Assembly: GCA_030345135.1 (NCBI GenBank) | Contig: CP128386.1 | Coordinates: 3,063,677 to 3,127,676 of the forward strand | From: Chitinophagaceae bacterium DXS | GTDB taxonomy: Bacteria; Bacteroidota; Bacteroidia; Chitinophagales; Chitinophagaceae | Direction: 5' to 3' | DNA: 64,000 nucleotides | In this document: positions 1-10,500 of the stretch, in pieces | Numbering within the stretch: position 1 is the first letter of the stretch | Layout of the letters: each line of letters begins with the position of its first letter | Program-made: the position numbers and the translations under genes | The notes under the pieces: generated by a model | What the model saw: the letters and a program-made list of their open reading frames with translations, nothing else | The model's database searches: none | What the model was told of the DNA's origin: nothing

Positions 1-57
1 TACGTTTTTCTGCTGAAAATCACGCGTCATAATAGGTTTAGGGTTAAACAGTTCTTT

Positions 58-357
58 TTACTCCTTACAGTATTTACCTATCAAACCTCCGCCATCCAAA
101 CATCCATCTTTATCTATTGTAAACACATGGTTCTCTCCCGCTATTGATATTGTTACTTTGTCTCCATCTTTTTTAAAAGTGCCGGATTGAGTAATACCCA
201 TCGCGGATATTTCAACGCCGTTTTTTGAGGTGAAAGCAATTTTTTCAAGAAATGCATCACCTTTGGCAACATAGGTACCAGACAATCCTTTACACCCTGC
301 GATATATATTATCAGGATTAACAGACAGATAAATACGAGTAAATTTATCCTTTTCAT
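58..357 (-). CDS. Small lipoprotein of unknown function
   Basis: A 99-residue protein with a short basic N-terminus, a hydrophobic stretch (about residues 5-20) and a lipobox ending in Cys22 (IAGC), so it should be a lipoprotein exported by Sec. The mature part is about 77 residues and polar. It has a TYVAKGD segment followed by short alternating strands (GTFKKDGDKVTISIAG), as in small beta-rich lipoproteins that follow a 'gene product provides X when expressed' pattern. A Cys pair near the C-terminus (Cys85, Cys97) may form a disulfide. I do not recognise a named family. It lies about 90 bases downstream of the zinc-ribbon protein on the same strand and may be co-transcribed with it. Confidence 0.7.
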   Translation of the reverse strand: MKRINLLVFICLLILIIYIAGCKGLSGTYVAKGDAFLEKIAFTSKNGVEISAMGITQSGTFKKDGDKVTISIAGENHVFTIDKDGCLDGGGLIGKYCKE

Positions 358-449
358 AATCAGAACGACTTGAGGGGTTATGTATGATTTTACAGTGAAA
401 CTGACGCATTCGGTTCAAACGCATTATCAGTTTGTAGCCTGGCTATGTA

Positions 450-1112
450 TCATTCTTTCCTTCCAAAATAAAAACTGGCGATTGTTCCGATCAGCGTGAC
501 ATAAAAACCGAATCCCACCGACATCATGCTCCTTGCTTCCTTTGCCATTGCTTCTCCAAAGCCAAAAGCATCATTGCCGGCTTTAGGTACAGACGGATTG
601 GCTGTTTTATACAAACCAATGCCGGCATAGATCACAAGTATCAGCGCGCCCACCAACAATGCCCTCTTATATTTTGCCAGTTGCGGAATGAATTGTGAAG
701 CGATGATCGCAGCGAGACTTAACGGGATAAGGTAAAGCAGGAAAGGCACCAGTATACTATCAGGAGTCATGTCCAGCATTTTCGACAGTCCGAAACAAGA
801 AAAACTTTGACTTGCAACGAACGCATTTAGTTTAAACCATGGCAGAAAACACCCCAGCAATGCCAAAGCTGCAAACAAAATGGATTTGTTCTTTAGTGCT
901 GCGTTAATATCAATTTTTTGAAGCGCACTTGCGTCGAAAGAAAATGCAGGTGTAGAAAGCGCTGCGTTACACTTTGTACACATGACCTGGTTGGATGCAG
1001 TCGGAGAGCCACATGAGGGACAAAAACTTTTTTCGGTACGTGGATTAACTCCGCATTTGGGGCAGGCGATAGCTTTATCACTTACCTCGTTTCCACAATT
1101 TCTGCAATACAT
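450..1112 (-). CDS. Zinc-ribbon membrane protein
   Basis: A 220-residue protein. The first ~50 residues hold two zinc ribbons, seen as four CxxC knuckles (CRNC, CPKC, CPSC, CTKC) that can bind two zinc ions. A linker of about 25 residues follows, then about four hydrophobic segments (approximately residues 77-92, 120-142, 150-168 and 196-216), so the C-terminal part is a small membrane domain. Cytoplasmic zinc ribbons joined to a few transmembrane helices are common in bacteria, usually without a known function. There is no catalytic motif. The start at 1112 puts the first CxxC at residues 3-6, as is usual for this class. Confidence 0.75.
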   Translation of the reverse strand: MYCRNCGNEVSDKAIACPKCGVNPRTEKSFCPSCGSPTASNQVMCTKCNAALSTPAFSFDASALQKIDINAALKNKSILFAALALLGCFLPWFKLNAFVASQSFSCFGLSKMLDMTPDSILVPFLLYLIPLSLAAIIASQFIPQLAKYKRALLVGALILVIYAGIGLYKTANPSVPKAGNDAFGFGEAMAKEARSMMSVGFGFYVTLIGTIASFYFGRKE

Positions 1113-1313
1113 GATGATTGATTTTAATTGCTTGTTTTAATTATTGTTGCAACAGGCCGGCGAAGCTTTGTTTCGTGCTTCGCCATCATGCATCAAATGT
1201 ATTCGCGCAGTCAGCGGATATCAATCTTGATTTATTTTTTGCGGCTGGTAATTTATTTTTTGATTTAAAATTTTTTTGTGTACTGCGGGCAGACCTGGAT
1301 GCAAACAAATGCC

Positions 1314-1401
1314 CTGTGGTCCTCTGTGTCTGCTTTGTGCCCTTTGTGTAACTTTTTTTGTTACACAGAGAAACAGCCGGAGAAAGCACGGAGGACCACA
1401 G
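1314..1401. repeat. CACAGAG-family palindrome
   Basis: An imperfect inverted repeat. The outer arm CTGTGGTCCTCTGTG (1314-1328) pairs with CACGGAGGACCACAG (1387-1401) with one mismatch, and the inner arm TTTGTGTAAC pairs with GTTACACAGAG around a T-run. It lies between the T9SS cassette and the zinc-ribbon gene. The same TTACACAGAG/CACGGAG words recur at 19229-19873, 21456-21535, 26161-26212 and 36443-36485. It could fold in the 3' end of the upstream transcript and act in termination or mRNA stability. Confidence 0.75.
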
Positions 1402-1470
1402 CGCTTGCGCCGAAGATTGTCCATCAGCTGAAGCAAACGGCAATGAAACGGAATTGCTGGACAACAATGC

Positions 1471-3435
1471 TTATTTATCCAATACTGTAAATTCAGTTCT
1501 CCGGTTCAGTTGATGTTCTTCTTCAGTACAAGGCACTCCGTTGCTACACTTGTTTACAAGCCTTGTTTCTCCATATCCTTTAGCAATCAGCCGTTCTGCA
1601 TCAATCCCATGATCAACAAGATACTTCACAGTAGATTCAGCTCTTCTTTGAGAAAGCTTCATATTGTACGCATCAGGTGCGCGTGAGTCTGTGTGTGAAG
1701 ACATTTCTATTTCCCATGTTGGATTGTCCTTCAAAAGCTTAACCAGTTTATCCAGTTCTTCCGCAGCGTCGGGACGAATATTCCATTTATCTAAATCGAA
1801 GTATATATTTTCCAGTTTAACCGGTTTCTTCACTTCAATCTTATCCAGGTAAACATCTTTTCTCAGCGTTTGCGATTCTGTGAGCCCTTTTGTCGTAAGT
1901 GCAATTCCCGTTACTGTAGTATATTCTGTTTTAACGGTGCTTAGATCGTAATCTGTTACGCTGTCCAACTTAAATATATAGCGGCCCTGATCGTCTGTAA
2001 TTGTTTTCAGCGGAGTGTTGGTGATCTTATTTTGCAGGGTGATCACCGCCTCACGCAACGGCTCATTTGTTTTCCTGTCTCTGACTGTACCTTCCAGGGT
2101 AAAAAGAAGCATCTTTGCAACATCAAAGCGGTAAATATCGTCACTGCCTTTTCCTGCCAGCCTGTTGCTGGAAAAGTAAATAACAGAAGTTGATTTAAAG
2201 ACCGGTGCAAAATCATCTTGCGGACTATTTACCGGCGCGCCAAGATTAACAACAAGCCACTCTCCGTTAGCGGACTTAACTGCTTTATAAATATCCAGTC
2301 CACCCATGCCCGCTCGCCCGTCGCTTGCAAAATAGAAGTTCCCTGCTTCATCAAAATACGGTGTGCGTTCATTTCCCTCCGTATTGATAGATGGCCCCAT
2401 GTTCTTAGGTGCCTGCCATTTGCCATCCATATCTTTCTGTGTATAAAAAATATCGGTACCTCCTTTAATTTCATCACCATGATCGGCAGTGAAATAGAGT
2501 GTTTGTCCGTCTGGTGCTATCCATGGATCGCCGACAGAATATTTAAACACTTCATTATAGGGAAAATTAACCGCCTGCCCCCAGGCTTGCCTGGCCGTAT
2601 CCCAACCGCTTTTGCGTATTTCAATATTCAAAGTATAAGGCTGATCCTTTCCTAAAAAACTGCCCCCTTTTTTCACCAGCGTAGTAACCGCATAGTACAT
2701 TTCTTTACCATCAGCGGTATAAGTTGCGTTGGCGCTATGGTAATCGCCGTTAATTCCTTTGTTTAATAACCTTGCACTCATACTATCCTTCCCATTGCTT
2801 TGATAAAGATGCAGGTAGCTGTTTCCTGTCATACCATAGTAACGTCTTTTAATATTAGAAGTACTAAAGAATGGCTGGCGTCTGACAGAATCATAGGGTC
2901 TGTCTGATGCAAAAATGAATTGATTGTTATAGAATGCCGTGCCCCAATCTGAATACTGGCTATTCAGCGCCTGCATATTTTCCAGGTTTCCTTTAAGCGG
3001 ATGCGCCATCCATGTCTGTGCTGAGTCGCAACCTGCCAACAGGTTTGCCGCACGCTTATCATCATTTTTTTTGCCCAGGTAAGCTTGTAATTGTTGTTTT
3101 GCTTCGCTGTATTTGCTGTTGTTCATCAATACCTCAGCATAATTCAATTCATCCTCAGCAGTATGATTGGGCATGGCTACAACCTTCGCGTACCAGGACT
3201 CAGCAAATACGTAATCTTTTGTTTCCGTATAAATCCCTGCCAGCCCGCGTGCAGCTTCAATCGTGTTCTTCCTTTTATAAGCTTTAGAGTATAGAGGTTT
3301 GGCAGCTGTATAATTGAACAGGCTGGCCTGTGTTTCTGCCTGCTTCAGCACATATTGTGCGTGCAGCTCTCCTCCCGGCATAAACACAGCAACCACAAGT
3401 AAAATCAAACTTATCCGTAGAATTAATTTATACAT
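1471..3435 (-). CDS. OmpA-family protein with TPR and PD40 repeats (T9SS-associated, PorE-like)
   Basis: A 654-residue outer-membrane-associated protein. It has a signal peptide (about residues 1-26, ending ELHA-Q), a TPR-like helical region (about 30-140), WD40-like PD40 beta-propeller repeats (about 160-430, with segments such as IFASDRPY, YFTADHGD, YFASDGRAG and YFSSNRLAG), a carboxypeptidase regulatory-like beta-sandwich (about 440-530), and a C-terminal OmpA-like peptidoglycan-binding domain (about 540-654) with the SSHTDSR and LSQRRAES signatures. This order is typical of the OmpA/PD40 proteins encoded with PorP/SprF and giant T9SS adhesins in Bacteroidota. The likely role is anchoring the adhesin-secretion complex to peptidoglycan. 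It is the last gene of the cassette; the gap after PorP (98 bases) holds a dispersed repeat. The family assignment is secure, the exact role is inferred. Confidence 0.88.
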   Translation of the reverse strand: MYKLILRISLILLVVAVFMPGGELHAQYVLKQAETQASLFNYTAAKPLYSKAYKRKNTIEAARGLAGIYTETKDYVFAESWYAKVVAMPNHTAEDELNYAEVLMNNSKYSEAKQQLQAYLGKKNDDKRAANLLAGCDSAQTWMAHPLKGNLENMQALNSQYSDWGTAFYNNQFIFASDRPYDSVRRQPFFSTSNIKRRYYGMTGNSYLHLYQSNGKDSMSARLLNKGINGDYHSANATYTADGKEMYYAVTTLVKKGGSFLGKDQPYTLNIEIRKSGWDTARQAWGQAVNFPYNEVFKYSVGDPWIAPDGQTLYFTADHGDEIKGGTDIFYTQKDMDGKWQAPKNMGPSINTEGNERTPYFDEAGNFYFASDGRAGMGGLDIYKAVKSANGEWLVVNLGAPVNSPQDDFAPVFKSTSVIYFSSNRLAGKGSDDIYRFDVAKMLLFTLEGTVRDRKTNEPLREAVITLQNKITNTPLKTITDDQGRYIFKLDSVTDYDLSTVKTEYTTVTGIALTTKGLTESQTLRKDVYLDKIEVKKPVKLENIYFDLDKWNIRPDAAEELDKLVKLLKDNPTWEIEMSSHTDSRAPDAYNMKLSQRRAESTVKYLVDHGIDAERLIAKGYGETRLVNKCSNGVPCTEEEHQLNRRTEFTVLDK

Positions 3436-3482
3436 GAGTGGCGAGGTTTAAGTAATAATGATCACGTAGTGTTTCTTCATTG

Positions 3483-3520
3483 TCAATTATCCCCGCCTGA
3501 ATGACGCTCAGTCGGGCAGG
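3483..3520 (+). repeat. Dispersed GC-rich repeat, copy 1
   Basis: A ~38-bp element containing CCCCGCCTGAATGACG followed by TCAGTCGGGCAGG. An inverted, slightly diverged copy lies at 19146-19182. The core around TGACGTCA in the second copy is palindromic. Here it sits about 12 bases beyond the stop codon of the PorP-like gene and is clearly more GC-rich than its surroundings. Confidence 0.65.
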
Positions 3521-3532
3521 CGTTATCAATTG

Positions 3533-4498
3533 TCAAAAGTATCTCGGCGACATCATTCTTGCTCTTTGTGCCGGGAAGAAATAACTGAGCGATATTTCAT
3601 GCGTAGTGTAATTGTTTGCGGCGGTACCGTTAATAGTTTGGTCGTAGGCGTAGCCAATCCTCAGTTTATCATTAACAAACACTTCCAGCATTCCGACGAT
3701 GGCTCCAGATTTTGTTAGTGAATTATCGATAGCTGTTTTATTGAAAACTGCGGTACGGTAAGATGCACCGATCCAGATCATTTTATTGATCAGTAGAAAC
3801 GCATTCAGATCAAAACTTGTTGGCCCGGCAAAGTCTTCTTTCAGCAAAAAGGATGGCTTTAACAACAACACGTCAGATAAAGGAACCAACCCTCCTACTG
3901 TAAAGTATAAATGAGGTTTTAACGGAAGATAAGTTCTTAATGCATCTCCTTTCTGAAAAACGTTTGTAATGAGATTATCAGCGGACAACCCCGCATACAG
4001 ACGCTCGCTATTGTAAAATATGCCGAACCTTGCATCAGGCATAAGCGCAGTCTTCTTTGCATTCATCAGGAGCGGATCATCGTGATCCACCGGATCCAGT
4101 GCGGTTACATCCAGGCGTTGCTGAACAAAGCCCCCGCTGATGCCCAGTGCTAAAGTTTTATTGTTGTAATCGTCAAGTGGAATGCGATATGCATATGTTG
4201 CGTAAAAAGATGTGTTGTTTTGAGCACCGAGTTTATCGTTCATTACCTGCACGCCAAGGCCGACACGCTCATCGTTAGCAGACCCGTCGGCGGCGATAGA
4301 AAATGTTTTCGGCGCACCCGGAAAGCCAACCCATTGCGTACGATAGAACATATTTACGTTCCATTGCTGCCTATAACCCGCATAGGCGGGATTTATATAC
4401 AGCCCGTTAAACATATACTGGCTAAACTGAGCGTCCTGCTGCGCAAAGGCAATCACAGTTGGAAAGCCAAGTAGTAATAAGATGAGTAAACGTTTCAT
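3533..4498 (-). CDS. PorP/SprF-family T9SS outer-membrane protein
   Basis: A 321-residue protein with a signal peptide (about 1-19, ending AFA-QQ) and the family's N-terminal signature QDAQFSQYMFNGLYINPAYAGYR just after it. The rest alternates amphipathic strands (for example LALGISGGFVQQRLDV, LYAGLSADNLI, LYFTVGGLVPL, LRIGYAYD) and ends in aromatic residues (LSYFFPAQRARMMSPRYF), as expected for a beta-barrel. PorP/SprF proteins are partners needed for secretion or surface retention of type B T9SS cargo. It lies 46 bases downstream of the giant adhesin that carries such a C-terminus, which supports a cargo-specific pairing. Length is normal for the family. Confidence 0.92.
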   Translation of the reverse strand: MKRLLILLLLGFPTVIAFAQQDAQFSQYMFNGLYINPAYAGYRQQWNVNMFYRTQWVGFPGAPKTFSIAADGSANDERVGLGVQVMNDKLGAQNNTSFYATYAYRIPLDDYNNKTLALGISGGFVQQRLDVTALDPVDHDDPLLMNAKKTALMPDARFGIFYNSERLYAGLSADNLITNVFQKGDALRTYLPLKPHLYFTVGGLVPLSDVLLLKPSFLLKEDFAGPTSFDLNAFLLINKMIWIGASYRTAVFNKTAIDNSLTKSGAIVGMLEVFVNDKLRIGYAYDQTINGTAANNYTTHEISLSYFFPAQRARMMSPRYF

Positions 4499-4544
4499 GG
4501 TTAGTTCCTTCCTTTTAAATAAACACTATAAAACGGTTTCTGGT

Positions 4545-7500
4545 TTAATGCTTATCCTTCAACAGGGTGATATATCCCTTATAACTGTGCCATTGATTAT
4601 TCCTGTCCTTCAGTTTGAGTTCATAGTAGTAAGTACCGGCGTTCAGGGTTGATCCATCCCAGTCGTTTGTGTAGCCCTTCTTTTCATATATTTTGTTATT
4701 CCAGCGGTTAAAGATGAGCAGTTGATTATCAGGATATAATTCGAGACCTTGTATTACAAATTTGTCATTGTGACCATCACCGTTTGGTGTAACCACATTC
4801 GGAATCTTAAGTTCCAGTACATCGGTGACGACAGAACTGATATTATCGAGTGGATTTGAATCCTGTTCCATGCTGGTCACAACAACCCTGTTGGCAACGA
4901 TGCCGGATTGCTGCGAGCTGACAGTCACAATAAGATTACCCTGCTCACTTCCTGCAAGTGAATCAATTGTCCAGGTGATTACCCTCGAAGCCTGCTTAAA
5001 GGCTGCCGTACCTTTATCTGCACTGCTTTCACGGTAAGTTAGTACTGAAGCAAGCGTATCTGTAACAACCACATTGTGCGCTGTAACAGCACTATTGTTT
5101 GTTACTGCGATCTGATAATAGAAAGGATCATTCACGCCTATGATATTATTTCCCACTCCGGTGCTTGTATTGGTTGCGCGTTTAGTAATCTTTAAATCAA
5201 CAAGGTTCAATACCGGGATCGCTGTCGAATCTCCGCCCGTGCATCCTGACGGAGTGCTGCAAGTCGGCTTATCGGGCCCTTCGCTGTTATCATGTATGTA
5301 ACCGATATTCTTTATAACCCCGGCATTACCCAAATTGGTGCCGACATTTACTTTGAACGATAACAATGCCGAGTCACCAACAGGCACATTCACATTGCTG
5401 AATTCAACTCTTCCATTGCTGAGTGTTCCGCCACTTCCCTGCACATAAGTCGTAAGTGCCGGTATTGCATCATATACCAACAGACCTGTTAGCGCCACAT
5501 TACCTGTATTATGTAAATGAATGATGTACGTAAGTGTTTCACCGGGTTCAGCCTTACCATCGTTGTCAGCATCTGAAACAGTCTTCCATGCAATATATGC
5601 GGAGTTACCAACAGGGATAATTGTAGTATCCCCGTTCGGACAAGCAACAGGAGCTGTACAGGTTGGCACATCTTTACCGCCCTGGTCGCGTACAAATGCG
5701 ATATTCCTGATTGAGCTGGCATTGCTTAAATCTGCATCGGTTGTCACCTTAAACGATAGCAAAACAGAATCGTTAGCAGGCACATTAATATTACTGAATT
5801 CAACCCTTCCGCCATTCAATATACCACCACTACCGGCAACATAAGTTGTATAAGCCGGTAGCCTGTCATAAACCATCAGGCCTGTCAGAGCTGTGGCACT
5901 CATATTTGTGAGATGAATGGTGTATGTCAGTATTTCCCCCGGTTGCGCTTTGCCGTCGCCAGATGCATCAGAAACAGTTTTCCATGCTTCATATGTGATC
6001 GGTTGGGTAATGGGTATAACCATAGTATCACCACCCACACAGCCGTCCGGAGCAGTACAGGTTGGCTTGTCTTCACCACCGCCATTGTCATGCACAAAAG
6101 CAATATTCTTAATGGACGGAATATTCAAAAGACTGGCTGCTGCTGTTACTTTAAACTGTACTGTCACAGAATCTCCTATAGCTACATTTACATTACTGAA
6201 CTCAACCCTTGATCCATTTAAAACGCCACCACTGCCTGCTACATAAGTAGTAAACATTGGGATGGTGTCATAAATAAGCAAACCATTCAACACTGCATTT
6301 CCTGTATTTTTAACATGAATGGAATAAGTGAGTTGTTCGTTCGCCTGAACACTACCGTTGCCATTGGCATCGGCAACAGTTTTCCATGCAATGAAAGAAA
6401 GTGGTTTAACAGGAATAATTGTACTGTCTCCATTGATGCATCCCGAAGGATCATTGCAGGTTGGTTTATCACCGCCATCACCAGGGATGTGTATAAAGGC
6501 AATATTGCTGATATGAAGCACATCTGCTGATAAGCCTGTACCTACCGTAACCTTAAATGACAACAATGCAGAATCACCAACAGGTATATTCACGTTGCTG
6601 AAGTCAACCCTTGCTCCGTTAAGTGTACCACCACTACCTGTTACATAAGTGGTATGATCCGGAATAGTATCATATATCAACAGGTTTTGTAACGGTACTA
6701 CATCTGTGTTCCTGACATGGATGGTGTAAGTAAGTACTTCTCCCGGCTGGGCGCTTCCATCGCCACTGGCGTCATCAACTGTTTTCCATGCTATGTAATT
6801 AAATACCTTGGTCGGTATAGCAGTAGTATCACCACCCACACAGCCATCCGGAGCAGTACAGGTAGGCTTGTCTTCACCACCGCCATTGTCATGCACAAAA
6901 GCAATATTCTTAATAGCCGGAACACTCATAAGATCCACTGCTGCCGTTACTTTGAACTGAACAGTAACAGAATCACCTACAGCAATATTGATATTGCTGA
7001 ACTCAACTCTCGGTCCGTTTAAGACTCCGCCACTGCCTGTGACATAGCTAGTATAAGCCGGAATGGTGTCGTAGATCAATAGTCCGGTTAATGCTGCTGT
7101 ACCTGTATTCCTGACATGAATGGAATAAGTAAGTTGCTCATTTGCCTGAACACTACCGTCACCATTGGCATCGGTAACAGTTTTCCACGCAATGTAAGAA
7201 AGCCGTTTAACAGGTATAATTGTGCTATCTCCATTGATGCATCCCGAAGGATCATTGCAGGTTGGTTTATCACCGCCATCGCCAGGGATGTGTATAAAGG
7301 CAATATTGCTGATATGAAGCACATCTGCTGATAAACCTGTACCTACCGTAACCTTAAATGACAACAATGCAGAATCACCAACAGGTATATTCACGTTGCT
7401 GAAGTCAACCCTTGCTCCGTTAAGTGTACCACCGCTACCTGTTACATAAGTGGTATGAACCGGAATAGTATCATAGATCAACAAACCGGATAACGGAACC

Positions 7501-10500
7501 ACATCTGTGTTTCTGACATGAATCGTATAAGTAAGTACTTCTCCCGGCTGGGCGCTTCCATCGCCACTGGCGTCATCAACTGTTTTCCATGCTATGTAAT
7601 TAAATACCTTGGTTGGAATGATTGTAGTATCACCACCTATACAACCATCCGGAGCAGTACAGGTCGGCTTGTCTTCTCCACCGCCATTGTCATGTACAAA
7701 AGCAATATTCTTAATGGACGGAATATTCATAAGACTGGCTGCTGCCGTTACTTTAAACTGTACTGTCACAGAATCTCCTATAGCTACATTTATATTACTG
7801 AACTCAACTCTTGATCCGTTTAAAACGCCACCACTACCTGCTACATAAGTAGTATACATTGGTATGGTATCATAAATGAGCAGACCATTCAACACTGCAT
7901 TTCCTGTATTTTTAACATGAATGGAATAAGTGAGTTGTTCGTTCGCCTGAACACTACCATCGCCATTGGCATCTGCAACTGTTTTCCATGCAATGTAAGA
8001 AAGCGGTTTAACTTGTATCTCAGTACTATCACCGCTGGGACACCCTGCAGGATTATTACATGTTGGCTGATCAGGCGTGCCCGGCTCATGTACATATCCG
8101 ATATTTCTGATGGATGTAACACTGGCAGGCAGGTTTGTTCCGACTGTAACATTGAATGAAACAGACACAGAATCTCCAACAGGAATAGTGATATTGTTAA
8201 AGAATATTTTTCCACCGGACAAAATACCACTACTTCCACCCGCATATGTGGTGTATGCAGGTATGGTGTCAAACACCTGCACACCTGCAATGGTTACGGA
8301 TCCGGTGTTCTTTACGTAAATTGTGTACGTCAATACTTCTCCCGGCTGGGCGCTACCATCATTGTTAGCGTCAGCAACTATCTTCCATGCGGTAAATTGG
8401 GTCGGTCCAACCGGGATCTTTGTTGTATCACCTCCAACACAATTATCCGGATTCGTGCAGGTTGGTGTATTTCCGTTTCCATTATTTGTGAATGCAATAT
8501 TGCGAATCGAATCCTTGTTTGTAACGCTCGAATCTACCTGAACGTTAAATACAAATTGCGAAGTAGCGCCAACCGGAACAGTTATATTATTGAACTCAAC
8601 TCTTGATCCGTTTATTGTTCCTCCACTTCCCGGCACATAACTGGTCAAGTGTGGTATAGTGTCAAAAACCTGGAGACCGGTAACAGCAACTTTACCAGTA
8701 TTTCGAACATTTATTCTATAGACCAATTGTTCTCCTGCCGATGCAAATCCATCAGCGGACAAGCCATTGACTGTCTTCCATGCGATGTATGATTGAACGG
8801 CAACCGGAATAAATGTAGTGTCGCCGGTTTCAGGCGGACATCCATCGGGTCTGTTACAGGTTGGGATGTCCGGACCACTATTTGGAACATGCACATAGGC
8901 GATGTTTGCTATTGTATCCCGTCCTGTAGAGTTTTCCGTTATGTGTACCTTAAACTGTAACAATACGGAATCTCCAACTGCAATATTCAGTCCACCGAAT
9001 TCAACTCTGTTGCCATTTACAACACCGCCGCTGCCCGCAACATATGTTGTTCTGACCGGAACAGTGTCATAAACAAGCAAATTGCTCAATGCCAGGTTAC
9101 CTGTATTCCTCACATGTATCGAATAGGTCAGATCTTCTCCTGGTTGACCGAAACCATCGCCATCGGCATCAGCAACAGTTTTCCATGCGCTGAATGCATA
9201 AATAGTATCAGTCGGTATAATTGTTTCGCAATTACTGTTGGCAGTGGACTCACTGCATCCTGTTGGATGTGTTACCGTGTCGCCGGTCACAACACCCTTA
9301 TTGCGTATTGTGTCGGCTGCTGTGATGTCATGATCAATCTTCACCTGGAACTGAACGGAAGTATCTTTATGAACGCCCAGATTCAGTATTCTGAAAATAA
9401 CGGTGTTTGTTGCTATATCATATATTCCTCCGCTGTTGGCAACATAAGTTGTATGCGCAGGAATTGAATCTCTGACCGTAGTATTATTCAGGATAACATT
9501 GCCTGTATTCTTAACATGAATGGTATAAGTGAGTATTTCATCAGCCCCCGGTAGTCCATTACCACTGGCATCGGATACAAATTTCCATGTTTTGAAATCT
9601 TTAATGGCGTCAACCGGAATATCCGTCCTGCATACCCCATTGGCTTTATCTTCACTGCAACCGGTATTATATGTAAGTGTATCCCCATTAACCCTTGCTA
9701 CGTTGCTTATAATACGTGCTCCTGTGAGATCATCCGCCACACGTACAGTAAATGTAAAAGATGTGTCCCGACCTACACCAAGATGAACTCCCGTAAATGT
9801 GATACTCTTTGATGCGCTGTCAAAAAGTCCATTTCCTGATAAGAATGAAGTATATGCAGGCATTGTATCACGAATCGTAATGTTGTTAATAAGTACATTT
9901 CCTGTATTCTTAATAAAAATGGTATACGTTAGCACTTCCCCGCTTTGTGCAAGGCCATCGCCGCTGGCATCTGCAACCAACTTCCAGGTCTTGAAGGATT
10001 TCACCTGATATGTTGGCATAACTGTCGGGCAGGCGCCATTGGGTGTAGCTTCAGAACAACCGGTTTCATGTGTAATGGTATCACCGGTAACGCTGGCCTG
10101 GTTGTGAATGGTGTCAACACTTGTGATATCAGCATTTACAGTAACTATAAATGTAACAGTGGTATCCTGCGCAACTTTGAGGTTAGTCCAGCTAAATGAA
10201 ACCGTATTGGACACAGCGTTGTAGATTCCGCCGCTTCCTGCCAGGTAAGTAGTATGTAAAGGAATGGTATCAACCAAAGTGACATTATTAATAGCAACGT
10301 TACCTGTATTTTTAACGTGGATGGTATATGTCAGTTTTTCTCCGGCTGTAGCTTTCAAATCCCCGCTTTCATCACTCAGCAGCTTCCACGTGTCAAAGCT
10401 TTTTACGCGGGTCAGCGGTATTTCCGTTACGCAGCTATCGATTGCTGTTGCTTCTGCGCATCCTGTCGGGTGTCTCACTGTATCACTGGTCACAACAGCC

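Noticed and set aside
2218-2655. A 145-codon + strand frame opposite the OmpA/PD40 gene
   Set aside because: It lies wholly within a well-supported gene on the other strand and has no domain features.
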